Shown: one piece after another, positions 1 through 15,000 of the stretch
Position numbering within the stretch: the first letter of the stretch is position 1
How the letters are laid out: every line of letters begins with the position of its first letter
Assembly (NCBI GenBank): GCA_030407085.1
Contig: CM059587.1
Location: 76,373,001-76,437,000, forward strand
Origin: Trichopria drosophilae
Lineage: Eukaryota; Arthropoda; Insecta; Hymenoptera; Diapriidae
Direction of reading: 5' to 3'
DNA: 64,000 nucleotides
The notes under the pieces: generated by a model
What the model was told of the DNA's origin: nothing
Database searches by the model: none
The model's input: only the letters and a program-made list of their open reading frames with translations
Made by a program: the position numbers and the translations under genes

Positions 1-89
1 AGTATTACGATTTATTTATTTATTTTTAGGATTTTAAATATTTATTTTTTCGTCTTTTGATGCAATTTTCTTTAGCGTTTTTTCGTTAG

Positions 90-3000
90 TTATTCGACTG
101 TTTGGTTTTAAATGACTCGAATGGCAACGATCTATTGTTGCAGTTGACAGACGCAGTCGGTGAAGTGATGATCGAACAACCAAAAAGCGACTACAAAGCA
201 TTTAGCCGAACTGTAGAAGTCGACAGTGACGAATTTGCACACGTCGTGGAAATCTACAATTTTCCATCAGAGTTTAAGACTTGCGACCTAGTCTCTGTGT
301 TCAGCGCATTTAAAAATGGCGGATTCGAGTTCAAATGGGTCGACGCCACGCACTGCCTCGGTGTCTTCAGCAGCCCACTCGTAGGTAATTATCGATTTTA
401 AAATATTTTTTAAACATTTATTATGAAATTATTATATAAATTTCTGGCTATAATCTTTATGCTATTGGTAAACATATCATACCAAAACTTGATTAAACTG
501 AGGGGTAGGTTGAATTTATTATCATTATATCTTACTAAAAAGTTATCTTATATAGTGAAAAGTAAATTTGTTCGATCTCAACGTATTGAATTAGAGAGAT
601 AAAAAATGTGACAATATTTATACAATTACAAGACCTATTCTTTTCTATAGAAAATATAAATAATTCGATTACATTCATCATTAATCCCGTCGCTGTTTAA
701 GAATAATTTACCATGGTCAACAAAATCCCAAAATTATGCCCGCCATTTTTCGATTCGCCATTTTGAATTTTTTAATTTTGACATGAGATTTTAATTCAGA
801 GCCTCTAAACACTAATTATTGACTGATAATTAAAGGAATATGTTTTGGATAATGTAACTAACCGTTGAACTACCAAAAATACAACTGAAACATACACTAA
901 AATAGTTAACTAAAAAAAAAATATATACACGGAGAAAAATAAAAATTCTTGGAAATTTTACCATCAAATTTTCTGATTCAAATGTCCACAAGTTCATTGA
1001 AGTTTTACTATTCAGACAAAAATATTGCTAAAAGCTAGTAATTTTTACCAGAAAAATGTAAATTTTTCCTCATTGTGCAAGTTCGGCCCAAATTTATCAT
1101 TTAAAATGGTAAAATTCCCAAGAAACATTTTTTCCGGCGTAAATTAATTGAGTTAAAATATATTAAAACATCAAAAATATATTTTTACAATTGTGATTTG
1201 TTCTGTGGAGTACATTAACGATAACGGAATAAATTATTTATTATTTATTTTATTAAAAAAAAGGATATTTTGGTTGGGTTAACACAATAAAAACAAAATG
1301 TCTTAATTGTCTGATTTCAAGAATTAAACACCAAAAATGTCTTGAAAACACACTTTGATATATTCTGTTTTTATAGTAAAACGTTTTACAATTATGAAAA
1401 TATTTTGAGCGATTTTTAAGATTTCCATACCACAAAAATCAGTTTCTTGCAATTAGATAATGGGATTTAAGGTTTACCATTATTGAATTTAATTTATCAA
1501 ACGTTAAATTTACATGAAATATATTTAGTAAGGTTTATTTAATTAAATCAAATATATAAAAAATTACAAAAAATGTCGTTAAAAAACGACGCTAAAGTTG
1601 GCAGCTGATGTAAATAAAATCAGATTCTCATTATAATAAAATGTACAGTTGGTATTTATATTAATATTTTGTGTTATATTGATAGTTAGTTGTGTAATTT
1701 TCAATGAAATATAAAATAGAACTTATGAATTATAAAATAGAAACCGGTTGCTACGAAGTGGATGCTAGCTTCAGCCTCATCGTTAAAAAAGAGTTTTTTT
1801 TTTATAACTTGATACAATTACTTGTTGAATTATTGTAACTAATGATTTTTAGTCCATTTTAACCTATTCAAAACTGATACAATTGGAGGCCATCTATGAA
1901 TACTCGGCTGAGCTGATGGTCCCTATAGTAGCTACGGTTTTGAAAACGTTGATAGATTCAACTAAAACTAAAATATCCTAGTTAAAATATTGATAAGACT
2001 TTTTTAAGTGACTTTTACACTTTATTGTATAAAACAATAAAAAAAGAAGAATGTTGTTTAACTAGTAATTTATATTATATAGGTTACAAACGTTACAATG
2101 CAAAACTAAATGATTGATTAGTTAATATATTTAAAAGCCTCGTAACTACTTAAATTCATCACTTGCTAAATTACAGATAAAAATCGACAGATGCTCGATT
2201 GTGAAAAGCACGCGCACCTGTTGCTCTTCCAGATGAAAGTAAAAGTTTGATGTATATAATGCAGAAAAATATTTGAACGAAACATTTGATTAAAATGCAG
2301 GAAAATTATTTCGTTTTCGAACTCAGCTACTGATTTTTGTTATTTTATTGTAAATATTTCTTTGGATATAAGTGACAAGTGGTCGAAACACTGATCTAAT
2401 TCTTGCTTCTTTCGTGGCATGACACATTATGTAAATACTTATCCTGTCGGTTATGTAAATTAGAATGTTACCGAACATTTATCGCAAACTGGCCAGGAAA
2501 ATGCAAAGCAATAAACATTAGTCGACAGGACGAAGTCCACTATCCGTCTCTCGCAACCGAACTCTCCCATATACCGGATCGTGAAAGTCGCTTGTGCAAT
2601 TATTTCACCTCGAATACTGGCTTCGTGATCGGAGAATCAGTACTGGCCTTTTCCTCCGGGAAACTGATAAGGAAATACTTTATTTTTAATATAATTGTAT
2701 CATCGGAGCTTTTCATGTAATTAGTTTTAATTCCAGTTCGTGATCTCTGCTATAATTCTGCTGAAACCGTTTCATTTTTTCCGGTCGTTACATCCACTTC
2801 ATCAATTTTATACTTTAATTTTGATATATTCAATAAATTTCCTTTAATTTTCATTACAGATGTTTTAATTTTTGTCAATAATGTGATTGACAATAATTAG
2901 AACAGGTCGAAAATTAATATTTATACTATTTTTGAAGTCGCTATTTTAAGTGGCGTTGAAAAATGTTCAAAAGTGGAAATTTACAAATAAGTTTGACAAA

Positions 3001-6000
3001 AATATGTAAAAAAACTTTTTTTTTTTCAATGTCTAACTTGTGATCTGATTTCGTGCTTCAAATGACCGATTTAATAAGGTAAATGTCCCAGTACCTGACC
3101 ACTTAAGAGGCTTAAGAATTATTAAGCGCAATATAATTCATGCAAGTGTTTGTTTTTGACAGAAAATGTTTTACACGTATTAAAACATTCCTATCATACA
3201 TGAAAATAACAATAAACTATTATTTTTCATCGAAGAAATTTAGATATGAATAAAAATGTAACCACACATGATGGACTACAGTAGAACCCCTCTTATTTGA
3301 ATCGTTTCCCCTCAGGCCTTCCCCCACCACCGCTCGAACATCTCGATACAATTTACAGTGTTTACACCATTAAAATTGTACAGTGTAAACACCGTTTAAC
3401 CTAAATTTGCAAACATGTATAGTCGGTAGACTGATATGTAATGAAATTTCAAATTAATTTAAAATTTTGTATCAAACTCATGATTTACATCATACAAATT
3501 ATTCGAGAAGCTGCGAATTTCGTAAAATAAAAGTGCACATTTGAAGAATAGGATGTTGTCAATTTTTAACGATGTGTATTTCAAGACCTCCACAAAAATT
3601 GAAAAGTCTTTCATTTGCAAAATAACAAACAAATCCAATATCAGCAGCTTAGTACTGAATATGAAGTGATTTGAAGCTTTCATTAATCATATTTGCAAAT
3701 TTGGGTTAAATATTGTCTCCTATATTCTTTTCGGTCTTAATCACATTGTATTTGTTTGTGAAACAAAAAATTATTGATACATAATTATATGTAATAAAGT
3801 GCATAATGTAAATTTAAAATGTTTATTTTCTACACTCGAATGCAGATATAAATGACCATAAATAAATGAGAAATATTGCAGTCTTTATTTATCATATAAA
3901 GGCACGAGTTGTGATCTCGTTACATTTTTATCCAAATTTAAAATTCTCTACACATTTTTCAGATAAATTATATATATATTTTACATAATTCAACTCTAAA
4001 ATATATACGATGTCTAACAAAAATAAAAAGATATCAGATATTATCATCCACTATTAAAGCGTTAAGTAGAGTAAGGGGGTAAGGGGAAATTTCAAATAAG
4101 AGGGGTCGGCGCCATCTTGAAAACCACGACCAGTTGAAATAAGAGGAGTTCTACTGTACTGAAAAAATAACCAGGCCGAAAATGACGTCGCCGTCAACGC
4201 GGAAATTACTCGATATGTTTTTCCTAACGGAATAATCTAAATACAGCTATGTACACAATTTAATGTTAAAGAGTAGAATTCTGTTCAGAAACATTCCCCT
4301 ACGATAAAAATTGACGAGGTCGTCGTCAGTTACGTATAGAAGGCCCCTGAAGTATATGCGTCTACGTGCTATTCAGGGGCCTTCTTTTTCAACATCTATT
4401 TTTTAAACATTTTTATCCCATGTTTTTTCAATATCGTCACATTCTTTATAAGTTATAATAATTTTCTGTAATTTTTTTGAACTGAATTAAAAACTTAAAA
4501 ACAATTTTTCGGTAAGATAATCAACGTATAATTAAAAACTAATATTTCCACGAGAAAACCCGTGAAAAAATATATAAAATATAGATTTAAACAATTTTTT
4601 TTCTGACTAACCGTATTAACGAACAATTAACCGAAAAAATGGCAATATTGAAAATTCGAAAAAATGAAAAAATACTCTTAACATTTTTTTATGGAGGAAT
4701 AAGAATTTTTTGTATTGTAAAAGTTAAACATTTACATACTTAAATGATGATATGTGATGGATATAAAAATTAAAAAATACGTCCAAAAAAGTGGCTCTTT
4801 TTACATGGAAATGCCACATATACATAAGAAATGGTACCATTTGGAATGAGTTTTTCAGCTAACAAGATTTGTTAGGTATATGGGCTTAATATTTTTGAGA
4901 AACGACTATTTTCAAGTCGAGTGGTCTGTTTTCAATGATTCAAAATGGCGTGAATCCAACATAAGAAATTAAAAATTTTTTGAATTTTTTTTAAACTGAT
5001 CTACTACTGTTTCTCAAGTCGTTAATCATAAATCTATTGACGATTTTCATAAATTAATAATGGAGGGTACAATATGACTGCCTAAAATTACAATTTTTTT
5101 TTTAATCAAAAGATTCCACAATATTGTCTAAAATGGCAATGTCAAGGTTCCCCCACCAATTATTATGTACATGACCCATTCTCCCATACCTAAAGTAAAA
5201 GTTTTCGTGTACACGCGACATATTTTAAGAATATTCATACATGCAGTCCGAACGCCGTAATTAACCACCTCCGTTATTTTCTGTTGTGAAAACTCCGTTA
5301 TTGTCTATTTACTTCTCCCACTCTTTTACCACTCTAGGGAGCATTTCTTTACGCACAATTTCTCTTGCCAAAGGTAGGGTGTGTAGAAAGTGGGTGGGAG
5401 TGGGGACAGACAATAGGAGAGTTTACATTTCCCCTCCTATCCGGACAACCTGACAATATGGGGGTTCACACTGTACATACATTCCATAAAATGATCCCTT
5501 ATCCCAAAATTAACGCCAATTTTTATCCTATATTTTTTTAGTATGCTCTTTTCCAGTCTGAAGTTTATTTATTGGTACCAATAGATTTTTCAATATGGCC
5601 GCCGAAACACAAAAAACACAGGAAACTTTTAATTTTTATTCGAAAGAATCTTAAATTTTTATATGAAAGGGTGTTCAATCTCGTTGAAACCATGGATCGG
5701 GTGGAATAATAACTTGTACTTTAAAGTACAAGAGGTAGAATTTAAACATTCAAAATGGCGGATACATAATGTCGATTAATCTTAAATTAATTTTCTTTTT
5801 GTAAAGTAACAAACAATAATGATTACATACATAAAAGTTATTTTTTGCCACGAATTGGCTGTTAGAATTTCAACATTCAAAATGGCGGCGAAAAACATGT
5901 CGGACAATATGTCATACGTGTATTTTGGTGCAATGATAGCAAATTCATAACACGATCATGACGCCATTTTTAAATATGACTTTCTATTTCTTATTGCAGA

Positions 6001-9000
6001 TTATTTGATAGTTACACATTTATAAAACGTAAACTAAGTTAATTTTGAGGATATAACAATATAATTTTTAAGTAACAATTTAAAAAAAATAAATTCTCAT
6101 GCGACACCTTTCGTTGCCAAAATGATGAAAAATAGTTGCATAGTTGAATTCATTAGATCTTTACGGTGCACAGCTGTGCAGTGCATGAATAATTATCTTT
6201 CGTACGTTCGTTACTTAATAGATTGGTATGGGTCAAGGTCGAAAGTAGAACGCCATAGAGACTTCATAACGAGCAACTTTCTAGCACGAACTGCAGATTA
6301 CGCAATGGCATCTCGTGTCTTTTCGCGTACAAGCATAAACACAACTTATATTCGTGTACTTTCATCGAGTCTATTATTTCTCTGCTAGTAGCCGGTAACT
6401 AATTCGATGCTTACAATTTTAATTGTTCCGATTCATTTCTATAAAATTGTTTGCTAATTACGAATAATTATATTTGTTTTAAGTAGTTTTTTTTCTTGTT
6501 TTCCTGTTTGTTCTCAAATTATATAATTTTTTTCTTTTTCTATAGTTGTCTGATTTGATAATAATTAGTAATATTCTTAGTATAATTTATTGAATTTTAT
6601 TATTTGAACATTCGTCTCAAGTTTCCTTCTGATCAACGTCTATTTTCGCCCTAAAAAATGGTACAAAGCCGCAGTCAATAATTATTATCGTTGTTGCTCT
6701 ATCGGTTCACGCCATAAAAAAAAATGAAAAAATATGTCAACTCCAGATTTTTTGAACTGTCGAAAAAAAAAGTTTAGTTTTTACAGATTTTTTAAAATGT
6801 ACAGTTTCCAATGCAAAATATACCCCCAAAATCAATAAGATGAGCGGCAATAGGGAGGCTGAAGTCCAATTAAAGAGTTATTTATACTATTTGGTTATTT
6901 TTTGCATCTTTTCAATGTTCTAAAACAGAGTCAAAGCAAGAATAAAATTCGAAAAATTTTGTGACTATATTTTATGTAACTCATCAAGACCGGGAGTTGC
7001 ACATTTCTTAATTGATTGAATAATTCAATATTGACTTGAAAGTGACCAACCCTACCATTTTCAAGTATGCTCTTTCGATTGGCGTGATCAGAATTGTACT
7101 TAAATTTCTTCAAAAGCCAATATGGCGCATTTTAAATAAAAAATAAACAAAATTTCGTATTTTGTTTTTTGTGAATTTTTTTGAGCATCAATTATGTTGC
7201 GGGATCAATGTTTATTCGCAACCAAAAATGTCCAAAATCTATGAACTTCAACTAGATCCTTTGTTGTTTCGCTCTGAATCAACCTAACCTCTTCAAAACG
7301 TTGATAGGTCGAAAAAATTGATGATTGTTTTGACTTTTTCTTGAATACTGTAGACTTTACAGAAAATTTGCTTAGCAGCAAAAATGTTCTTAGAATGCAT
7401 TAGAATGAGTCAATGAATCTTCTTCAATTTTATCAGAATGCATTGATTTATTTTTTGATTTTTCGGAAATTCAGAAAATCGAAATTTTGAAAAAGTTATT
7501 TTAAAAAATCTGAAAAATTTTGACGAGTTTCGTTAATCTATTCTAAGACATTTTTGTTCCATGTAAATTTCCTTTAAAGTCTATAGTTTTCAAGAAAATA
7601 AGTTATTAATCTTTCCTAGATTTCCAGATTTCAAAGATAAAATTTATTTTTATGGAAACTAAAGATATTTTCAAATATACACTTTTCAGTAATAAATACT
7701 ATGTATATATAATATGTTTTGAGCGAATCCGATGAATTAGAAAAATATGTCTGCCATATTGGATCCGTCATTTTGAATGTTGAATATCTGCGACTGTAAT
7801 TCCTAACCTCAAAAACACTTTGATCTGATTAGCCATGTTAATTACGACGTGTGCGATCCTACCTGTAATACAGAGAATTAGGCTCTAATCACAAACAAAA
7901 TTATTTCGGATTTTGGCTTTTGAATTGAAATTTTGACTTCAAATTCTAAAAGTACAAAAACTGATTCTACACACGTAAGCACTTACTACGCTACTTAAAA
8001 AATGCGAAAGTATGATAAAATTTTTACAGAATTCCTGATTGACGTATAGTTAAATCATTTCAGTCTTTTCAAAATTGTTTGATTTCAAATCTTTATATAT
8101 AAGTCCACACTTTCCAACCTAAATTAACACAATTAATCTATTGACATATCTTAGAATTATTGTATAAAGGATTCATTACCCAGCAAACGAAAATTCATTG
8201 AAGATCCATTGAAATTCATTCACAGCATCACTTCTTAATTCGTTTTCCTTTAGCCTCTGTAATGAACTTCAATGAGAAAATGTGTTTCAATGATTTTTAA
8301 TGGTTAATAGCTCATAAAAAGTTGTTCGATTTAATGATTATGAATGGGAAAATAGTGGAATGAAGAAATAATTCCGTTGAATGAATTTCAATTGAAAAGT
8401 GCGAATAGAACAATTGCAAGTTGAATGAATTTCAGTCGAAAAATAGTTAATTTTCCGCGAATAAATTTGAATTAATAGTTAATTATTACGGGACAACAAA
8501 AATGATACTAAATTGAAAACAAAATTAGATGAAAATGAACTGATATGAATGAAATCGAATCGGTTATTACCAATAGCAAGGTTGGGAAATAAATGATTTT
8601 GATTGGAAATAAAATATTTAAATGAAATAATCGTTCAAAAAAATACCAAAAAGTTGGTTCTTTAGAAATTTTTGACGAAGAATTCAAAGAGAGTATAATA
8701 AAAATTGTAAAAAAATTTGTTGACCCAAAACAATTTTTCCCTCGAAAAGAAATGGAATTTTTTAAAATCCATACGTAATTATTTCAGTAATACGTTTTTC
8801 TGTTCACCAAATTTTTCTTTTTTTGAATGTTGAAATTAATTTACCGAATTTTAATCGGTCAAAAAAATTCGTTCTTGAGTAACTTTTGACGCGGAAGTCA
8901 GTGGTGTTGGAATAAAAACAAATAATAATAATGTTTTTTAATTTAATTTCTTTAAATCCATCCGTAATTTTAAAAAAATGTGTTTTTATGTTCACCCAAA

Positions 9001-12000
9001 TTTTTGAAATTTTTAAATCCATTTAGAAGAAAGTAGGAATGAAAAAACCGAAATTAAAAATTATTGAATCGTATTTTCAAAATTTGAGTTTCATAAAGGC
9101 AATTCTAATAATTTTGTATGTTTTCTTAAAAAAAAAATCAAAGAAATTTGTCGAGAATTTTCTCCAATATCGAAAAATCATCTATTACAGAAAATTCTCG
9201 GCCAATTCTCTTGTTTTTGTTTCTTTTTAGAAGATAGTAACAATGGTTAGAATTGCTTTTATGAAGCCCGAATTAAACAAAAATTAGTCACAACTTTTTA
9301 ATTTACATTTCTGAGCTTTGATTACTACTTAATGGAACCCCTTTAAGATAGTCTAATCTACTCTAAAAGATTTTATTCAATAAATATAAATTATTCCAAC
9401 TTTTTTAGGTATTCTGCCAGATTTACACCTTGAAAAACATTATGGTACTAGAAAATTACTAGAATTTAAATGTTAGCAATAATATTTCCTTCGTATGTGA
9501 CAAGATTTACTATAATGTAATAATCAATAATTAGAAAAATTAATATATAATATGTACAACCTTTTATTAATACAAAATCATTAAAAAATGCGAAAGCCAA
9601 TGAAATTTAATGAATTTCAATAATATAATAAGCACGTACTAAAAACAATGATTTTGAAACAATAGAAAATCATTAGTTACAGCTCTGCTGAATAGATTTT
9701 TAATGATATTTATTGATTAAAAAAAAACAATTCAAATCACTCAATGAATTTCAATGCATTTTCGTTTGCTGGTAACTTTTCTCAAAGTACCATGGACGTA
9801 TTTTGGATTATGCATATTTAAGGGGAGGCACAACCTTCAAAATCAACTCTATGAAATACACCTTTAGACAATTTGAAACTATTGTTTCTTTTGTCATTTT
9901 TGACGAGGAATTCAGTGGTGCTAGAATAAAAAGCGTAAGAAATTTTTTTGACCCATAAATTGTAGTTTAAAAAAAAAATTGTTGTTTTGAAATAATGCAA
10001 CTACATTTTTCTAACTTAATTTAAAAATTCAAAAAAATTAGGGTGAACATAAAAACATGTTTTCTACAACCTCTCGTATGGATTTTAAAAAATTCCGATT
10101 TTTTCAAAAATAAATTTTTTGTAGAGAACAACACAATTTTTTTAAGCGTAAAAAAAAAGTTTTACATTTTTTATTCTAACACTACTAAATTCCACGTTAA
10201 AAATTACTCTAGAAATAATTTTTTTAACCTCTAAATTTTAGCGCGAAAAAAATTTGTTTTTTCGAAAAAATGCTTCTACATTTTTTTTAATTAATGTAAA
10301 AATTCAAGAAAATTAGGGTGAACATGGAAACACATTTTCTACAGCCTCTCGTATGGATTTTAAAAAATTCCGATTTTTTCGAAAAAGAAAATTTTTTTTT
10401 GGGTCAAACAAATTTTTTACACTTTTTATTCTAGCACCACTGAATTCCACGTCAAAAATTACTAAAGAGATAATTTTTTCAAATTTTTTAAAGCTGTATG
10501 TCATACAGCTGATTTAAAGGTGGTGCCTCCCCTTAAATTACAATTTTTTAATAATTGTGAAAATGTACTAATATTTATTTAGTTTTCAAATAGAGAACTT
10601 GAAAATAACACTTCTCTACCGCATTTATAAAGTATTAATTCAATATACTAATTCTTAGTTAGACGAAACACAGACAAATGTAAACAAAAGGAATTCATAT
10701 ATTCTAAAAATGCATTAAAAAATAAATTAGTTCAGTCGTTCTTATCGGTAAGTTTATATCTTGGATTCTGGATACGATTCATATCAAATTAATTCCAGTT
10801 TTTATAAAAGGTTTTTTGCTCTGAAATTGTCGTAAAAGTATAATTTTACTCATTACACCTGAATAAGATTTCTGTCTCTTCATTAATCAAAGATACACAA
10901 AGAAAATAATTTTCTATAGAAACGTAAATATATGAATAAAACAAATAATTAATATTTTCTTCTTATTTAATTTTTTCGTAAGTGAAATATCTCTTGAAAT
11001 GTTTCTTTAAATATCAAAGTGACGAGGTGTTAATAAAAAAGTTGGAATAATGCTTCGGCTATGAATTTTAGCCCTCTTCAGAATATTTTATTCTAAAAAA
11101 ATTATGAAAATTTTACAAAAATTATAAACAAAATTCGTTTTTACAATAAATTTGACATAATTAAATAATCACAGTAAAAAATTACATACATAAAAAATCG
11201 GTAAATGTTTAACAAAAAATATACATAAATTAACAAAAAAAATCAGTTTCTATATATGTTACAAGAGAAGTCCACGTTTTTTCTTTGAATATTATTACGG
11301 TATCGTCAGCATATGACAGTATTGAACCGTTTATTTTGTTTTCGAAGATGTCGTTCATATAAAGTATAAACAAAATTGGACCAAGAATAGTGTCTTGAGG
11401 TACACCATACTTTAGAACAAGGGCGTCACTTTTTATATTGCCAAATCGTACGCTTTGTCTTCTATTTGTTAGATAACTTTGGAATAATTTGTGTGCAATG
11501 CCTCTAATTCCATAACTATAGAGTTTATCTAAAAGAATTCCATGATCTAAGGTGTCAAAAGCTTTTGCTAAGTCAATAAAAATCGCAATTATCTTCCGTC
11601 GTTGATCTTTCTTCTCTAAAACCGAACTGCGATGGATTCAATATTTTATGTTTGTGAATGAATTTCATTAATCTATTTTTTATACATATTTCAATGACTT
11701 TCGCAAAGACTGATATCAGTGAGATTGGTCTGTAATTCTCGACATGATTTTTGTTTCCGTATTTGAAAAGTGGAGTAACTGATGCTATTTTGAAGTGATC
11801 TGGGAAAATACCATTTACATTTATTTATGAGCTGCATTAACGCTATATTTATAAAAGGACGTATTTTTTTTTAGAACGTTTACATGAATATATATTAATA
11901 AATTTAATAATAATGATACTAATAATCAAAATAATTGTTGCAACTAGCAACGAAAAGGTTTCTTCTCGACCGTCGTAATTTAAAATTAAGTATAATTAAT

Positions 12001-15000
12001 AGTATTTCTCGGTATTAAGGGTCAATTAACTAATAATATAAAAATAAAATAATTTTTTGGTTTTCGATGGAAAACACGAAAATGGTAAAAAGATGAACAT
12101 CGCCGGATTTTGTATGATAATCGCGACAAAACCTTAACTTTGGAATATTCATATCTGTATTAAAATTGATTTACATATAAATGGGTTTTGTGTCCCTCTA
12201 GCGACTATCGTAGAAACAAGTGCCTATTGTAAATAATATACATTTCGTCCCAGTATCCCGTGTAGACTCTTCAGTAGGGCAATCACGGGAATCCCTGTAT
12301 TTTTATATTATTAGTTAATTGACCCTTAATACCGAGAAATACTATTAATTATACTTAATTTTAAGATACTAATAATACTAATTAATAAATTGTATTCCCT
12401 CGGATTATCTGGTAATTTACTGAGGTGGTTAGAATCATACTTGACTGACCGTTCTCAAATGGTTCAATTGAAAGGCAATAAATCTAAATCATTTTCGGTA
12501 CCTTCGGGAGTGCCTCAAGGATCGCATCTTGGTCCTTTATTATTTATTTTGTTCATAAACGATATTGGTGCTAAATTTCAGTTTACCGAAATATCTTTTA
12601 TATGCTGATGACTTGAAGATATTTGCATCTATTAAAACATGATGCATATAATCTTCAAAACGATCTTCATAATCTTCAGGAGTGGTGTACAGCAAACTGT
12701 CTTAATCTCAATATTTCAAAATGTAAAGTATTAAGATTTTTTATAACTTGTACATATATTCATCACACTTATCGTATTAACAACACTATTCTTGATTCTG
12801 TTGACTCTATTCGGGATCTTGGCGTTATCACCGATAAAACATTATCTTTTAATAAACATATAAATGATGTTCTTAAGGCTTTTAAGTCCCTAGTTTTTAA
12901 GGATACGTCCGCCATTATCAACATTTATAAAACTCTTGTATTACCTAATTTGCTGTGTGCCTCTCCTGTTTGGAGTCCCTATACCTTAATCGACAAAAAA
13001 CTTCTAGACTCAAAGGAAATTTTCGCGATTTTTCTCTTACAAATCTGATCAACCATTACACTTTTTCTCTCATGATTTTCATGACATATCTAAGAAATTT
13101 GATATCCCAACAATAGAAACCATACATAGGCTTAACGATAGTATTCTGGTTCGTAAGATTTTGTATGACCATATTAAATCCCCTGACCTTAGGCGTCTAT
13201 TCGTTTGGCGGCTAACACTGTACTTTACTCGTAATGTTAGAGTACTGTACAAGAGAAATTGCAAAACAAACTATTGCTTTTATTCGCCAATATTTTGGTT
13301 AACTCGTGTGTGGAACTCTCTTCCTGAAGGTATTCGCAACAAAAATTCCCTTTCCTTATACACCGCTAATTGTAAAAGAAAACTATTATTTCATTATGTT
13401 TAAGTTTTATATCATTTGTTATAAATAGTATTTAGAAGAGCAACTATATATATGGGCATTGTTCTAGAACTTTTAAACTTTGAGGTTGAAGAAAATTGCA
13501 TTTTTTTTTTAGGCACATTCATGAAATTAATTTTATTGGCTTTAGAATTGATCAAATGACAGGAAAAACCTTGCGTGACTCATTTATACACAATGTATTT
13601 TTTTTTTTTTAATGTAACATGTTACGTTACTCGTAAAATTAGTTTTTAGTTTTGTAACGTTTAATATACATAAAAAATTCAGTTCTTTTGCTTATGGCCT
13701 AATTTTTAGAAGCTAGTATATAAAATTAAACGTCTAGTTAATAGTTATTCAAATTTAAAATAATGGATTAAATATGGCGAACTATTTTTACAAAATTTCT
13801 TTGATTTTTATAAAATTTGATATGTTAGGGTTTTTGAGGCCACTGATTACAAATCCAACGTCAGTTTTCATTAAAATTTGAAATCCAAATACATGATTTA
13901 ACATTAAGGATACCAAAAAATTAAAACGATTTGTAAAGAATAATCATTTTATTATTGTCAAAAAGTGTTTTTTGTTGTATTAAAAAAACACAAAATTTAT
14001 AAATACTTTAATAACATAGGAGAAAAGATCACAATGATTCCAAAGTACTTAGAAGCTAAATTGTAGATGTGCCATTAAATAATTTGATTTTTCAAAGTGA
14101 GTTTCGCTGGGAAATTTAAAGTTTGACGTGGTCGCATTTTTTATGTATAGGTGGCACACATTCGGGCAAAGGCTCAAATTACTTCTTATCATATAGGTAA
14201 TGTACCCCTGTTGTGTGGTTTCTTAAAAACCAATGTGAAAAAAATTATCTAAGGTTGATTGCTAAATTGTCAACTATAAAGAAAAGTTATCTCGCAAGTT
14301 TGAAGATATATAATTTTATTCCTCAATGAGGCACATCATTAAGTTAAGGATTTTTCGTTTGTTTACATCCCCAAATACTTCCACAAAAAACCACAGACCA
14401 TAAAAAAAAAGGTGCAAAAAGTTTCAGCGTTAAAACTGAAAAAATGTAGTGAGTGTCGCGCACCAAACACAGGCAAATTCCCTACTTTTATTTGCTCTCA
14501 TTGTTTTCTACATATCTGTAATTAGTAATAAACACTTATTACATGTAAATCGAACAAAAATTTGTTGATCTGTAGTGTTACAAAGTTATATTTAAAATTT
14601 TTATGGTATCATAATGAGCAACAACATAAAGTTTAAAAGTTCTAGAACAATGCCCATATTTTTGTTAAAACATTGTATTCTGGTGTGTTTAACGCCCGTT
14701 TATTTCCAATAAATAAATAAATAAATAAAACAAATGTTTCAGCTGCCGAAGTACTCGCAATAGACCATCCATTTGTAAAAACTCGACCATTGAGCGAAGC
14801 CACAGCACTGAGTAAGTCCAAGGCTCGTAGAAGTTCTGAATTTCTACAACCTTACGAAGCTAGGCCCGAAACTTGTGCAGCCCTTGCAAGGAGACTCATA
14901 ACCAGAGGTCTCGGAGTCAGACTTGCAACTTCGCGCCAAGAAAGGGAACAAGAAATACAAATACTGCAAGAAGCCAAAGGTAAAATCTCATTTTCAAAAA

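Noticed and set aside
2403..2720. 105-codon plus-strand open frame in intron 1
   Set aside because: No domain, biased composition or homology recognised; lies within an intron of the R3HCC1L-like gene.
6122..6388. 88-codon plus-strand open frame around a GTGCACAGCTGTGCA palindrome
   Set aside because: No recognisable motif or splice context; probably chance.
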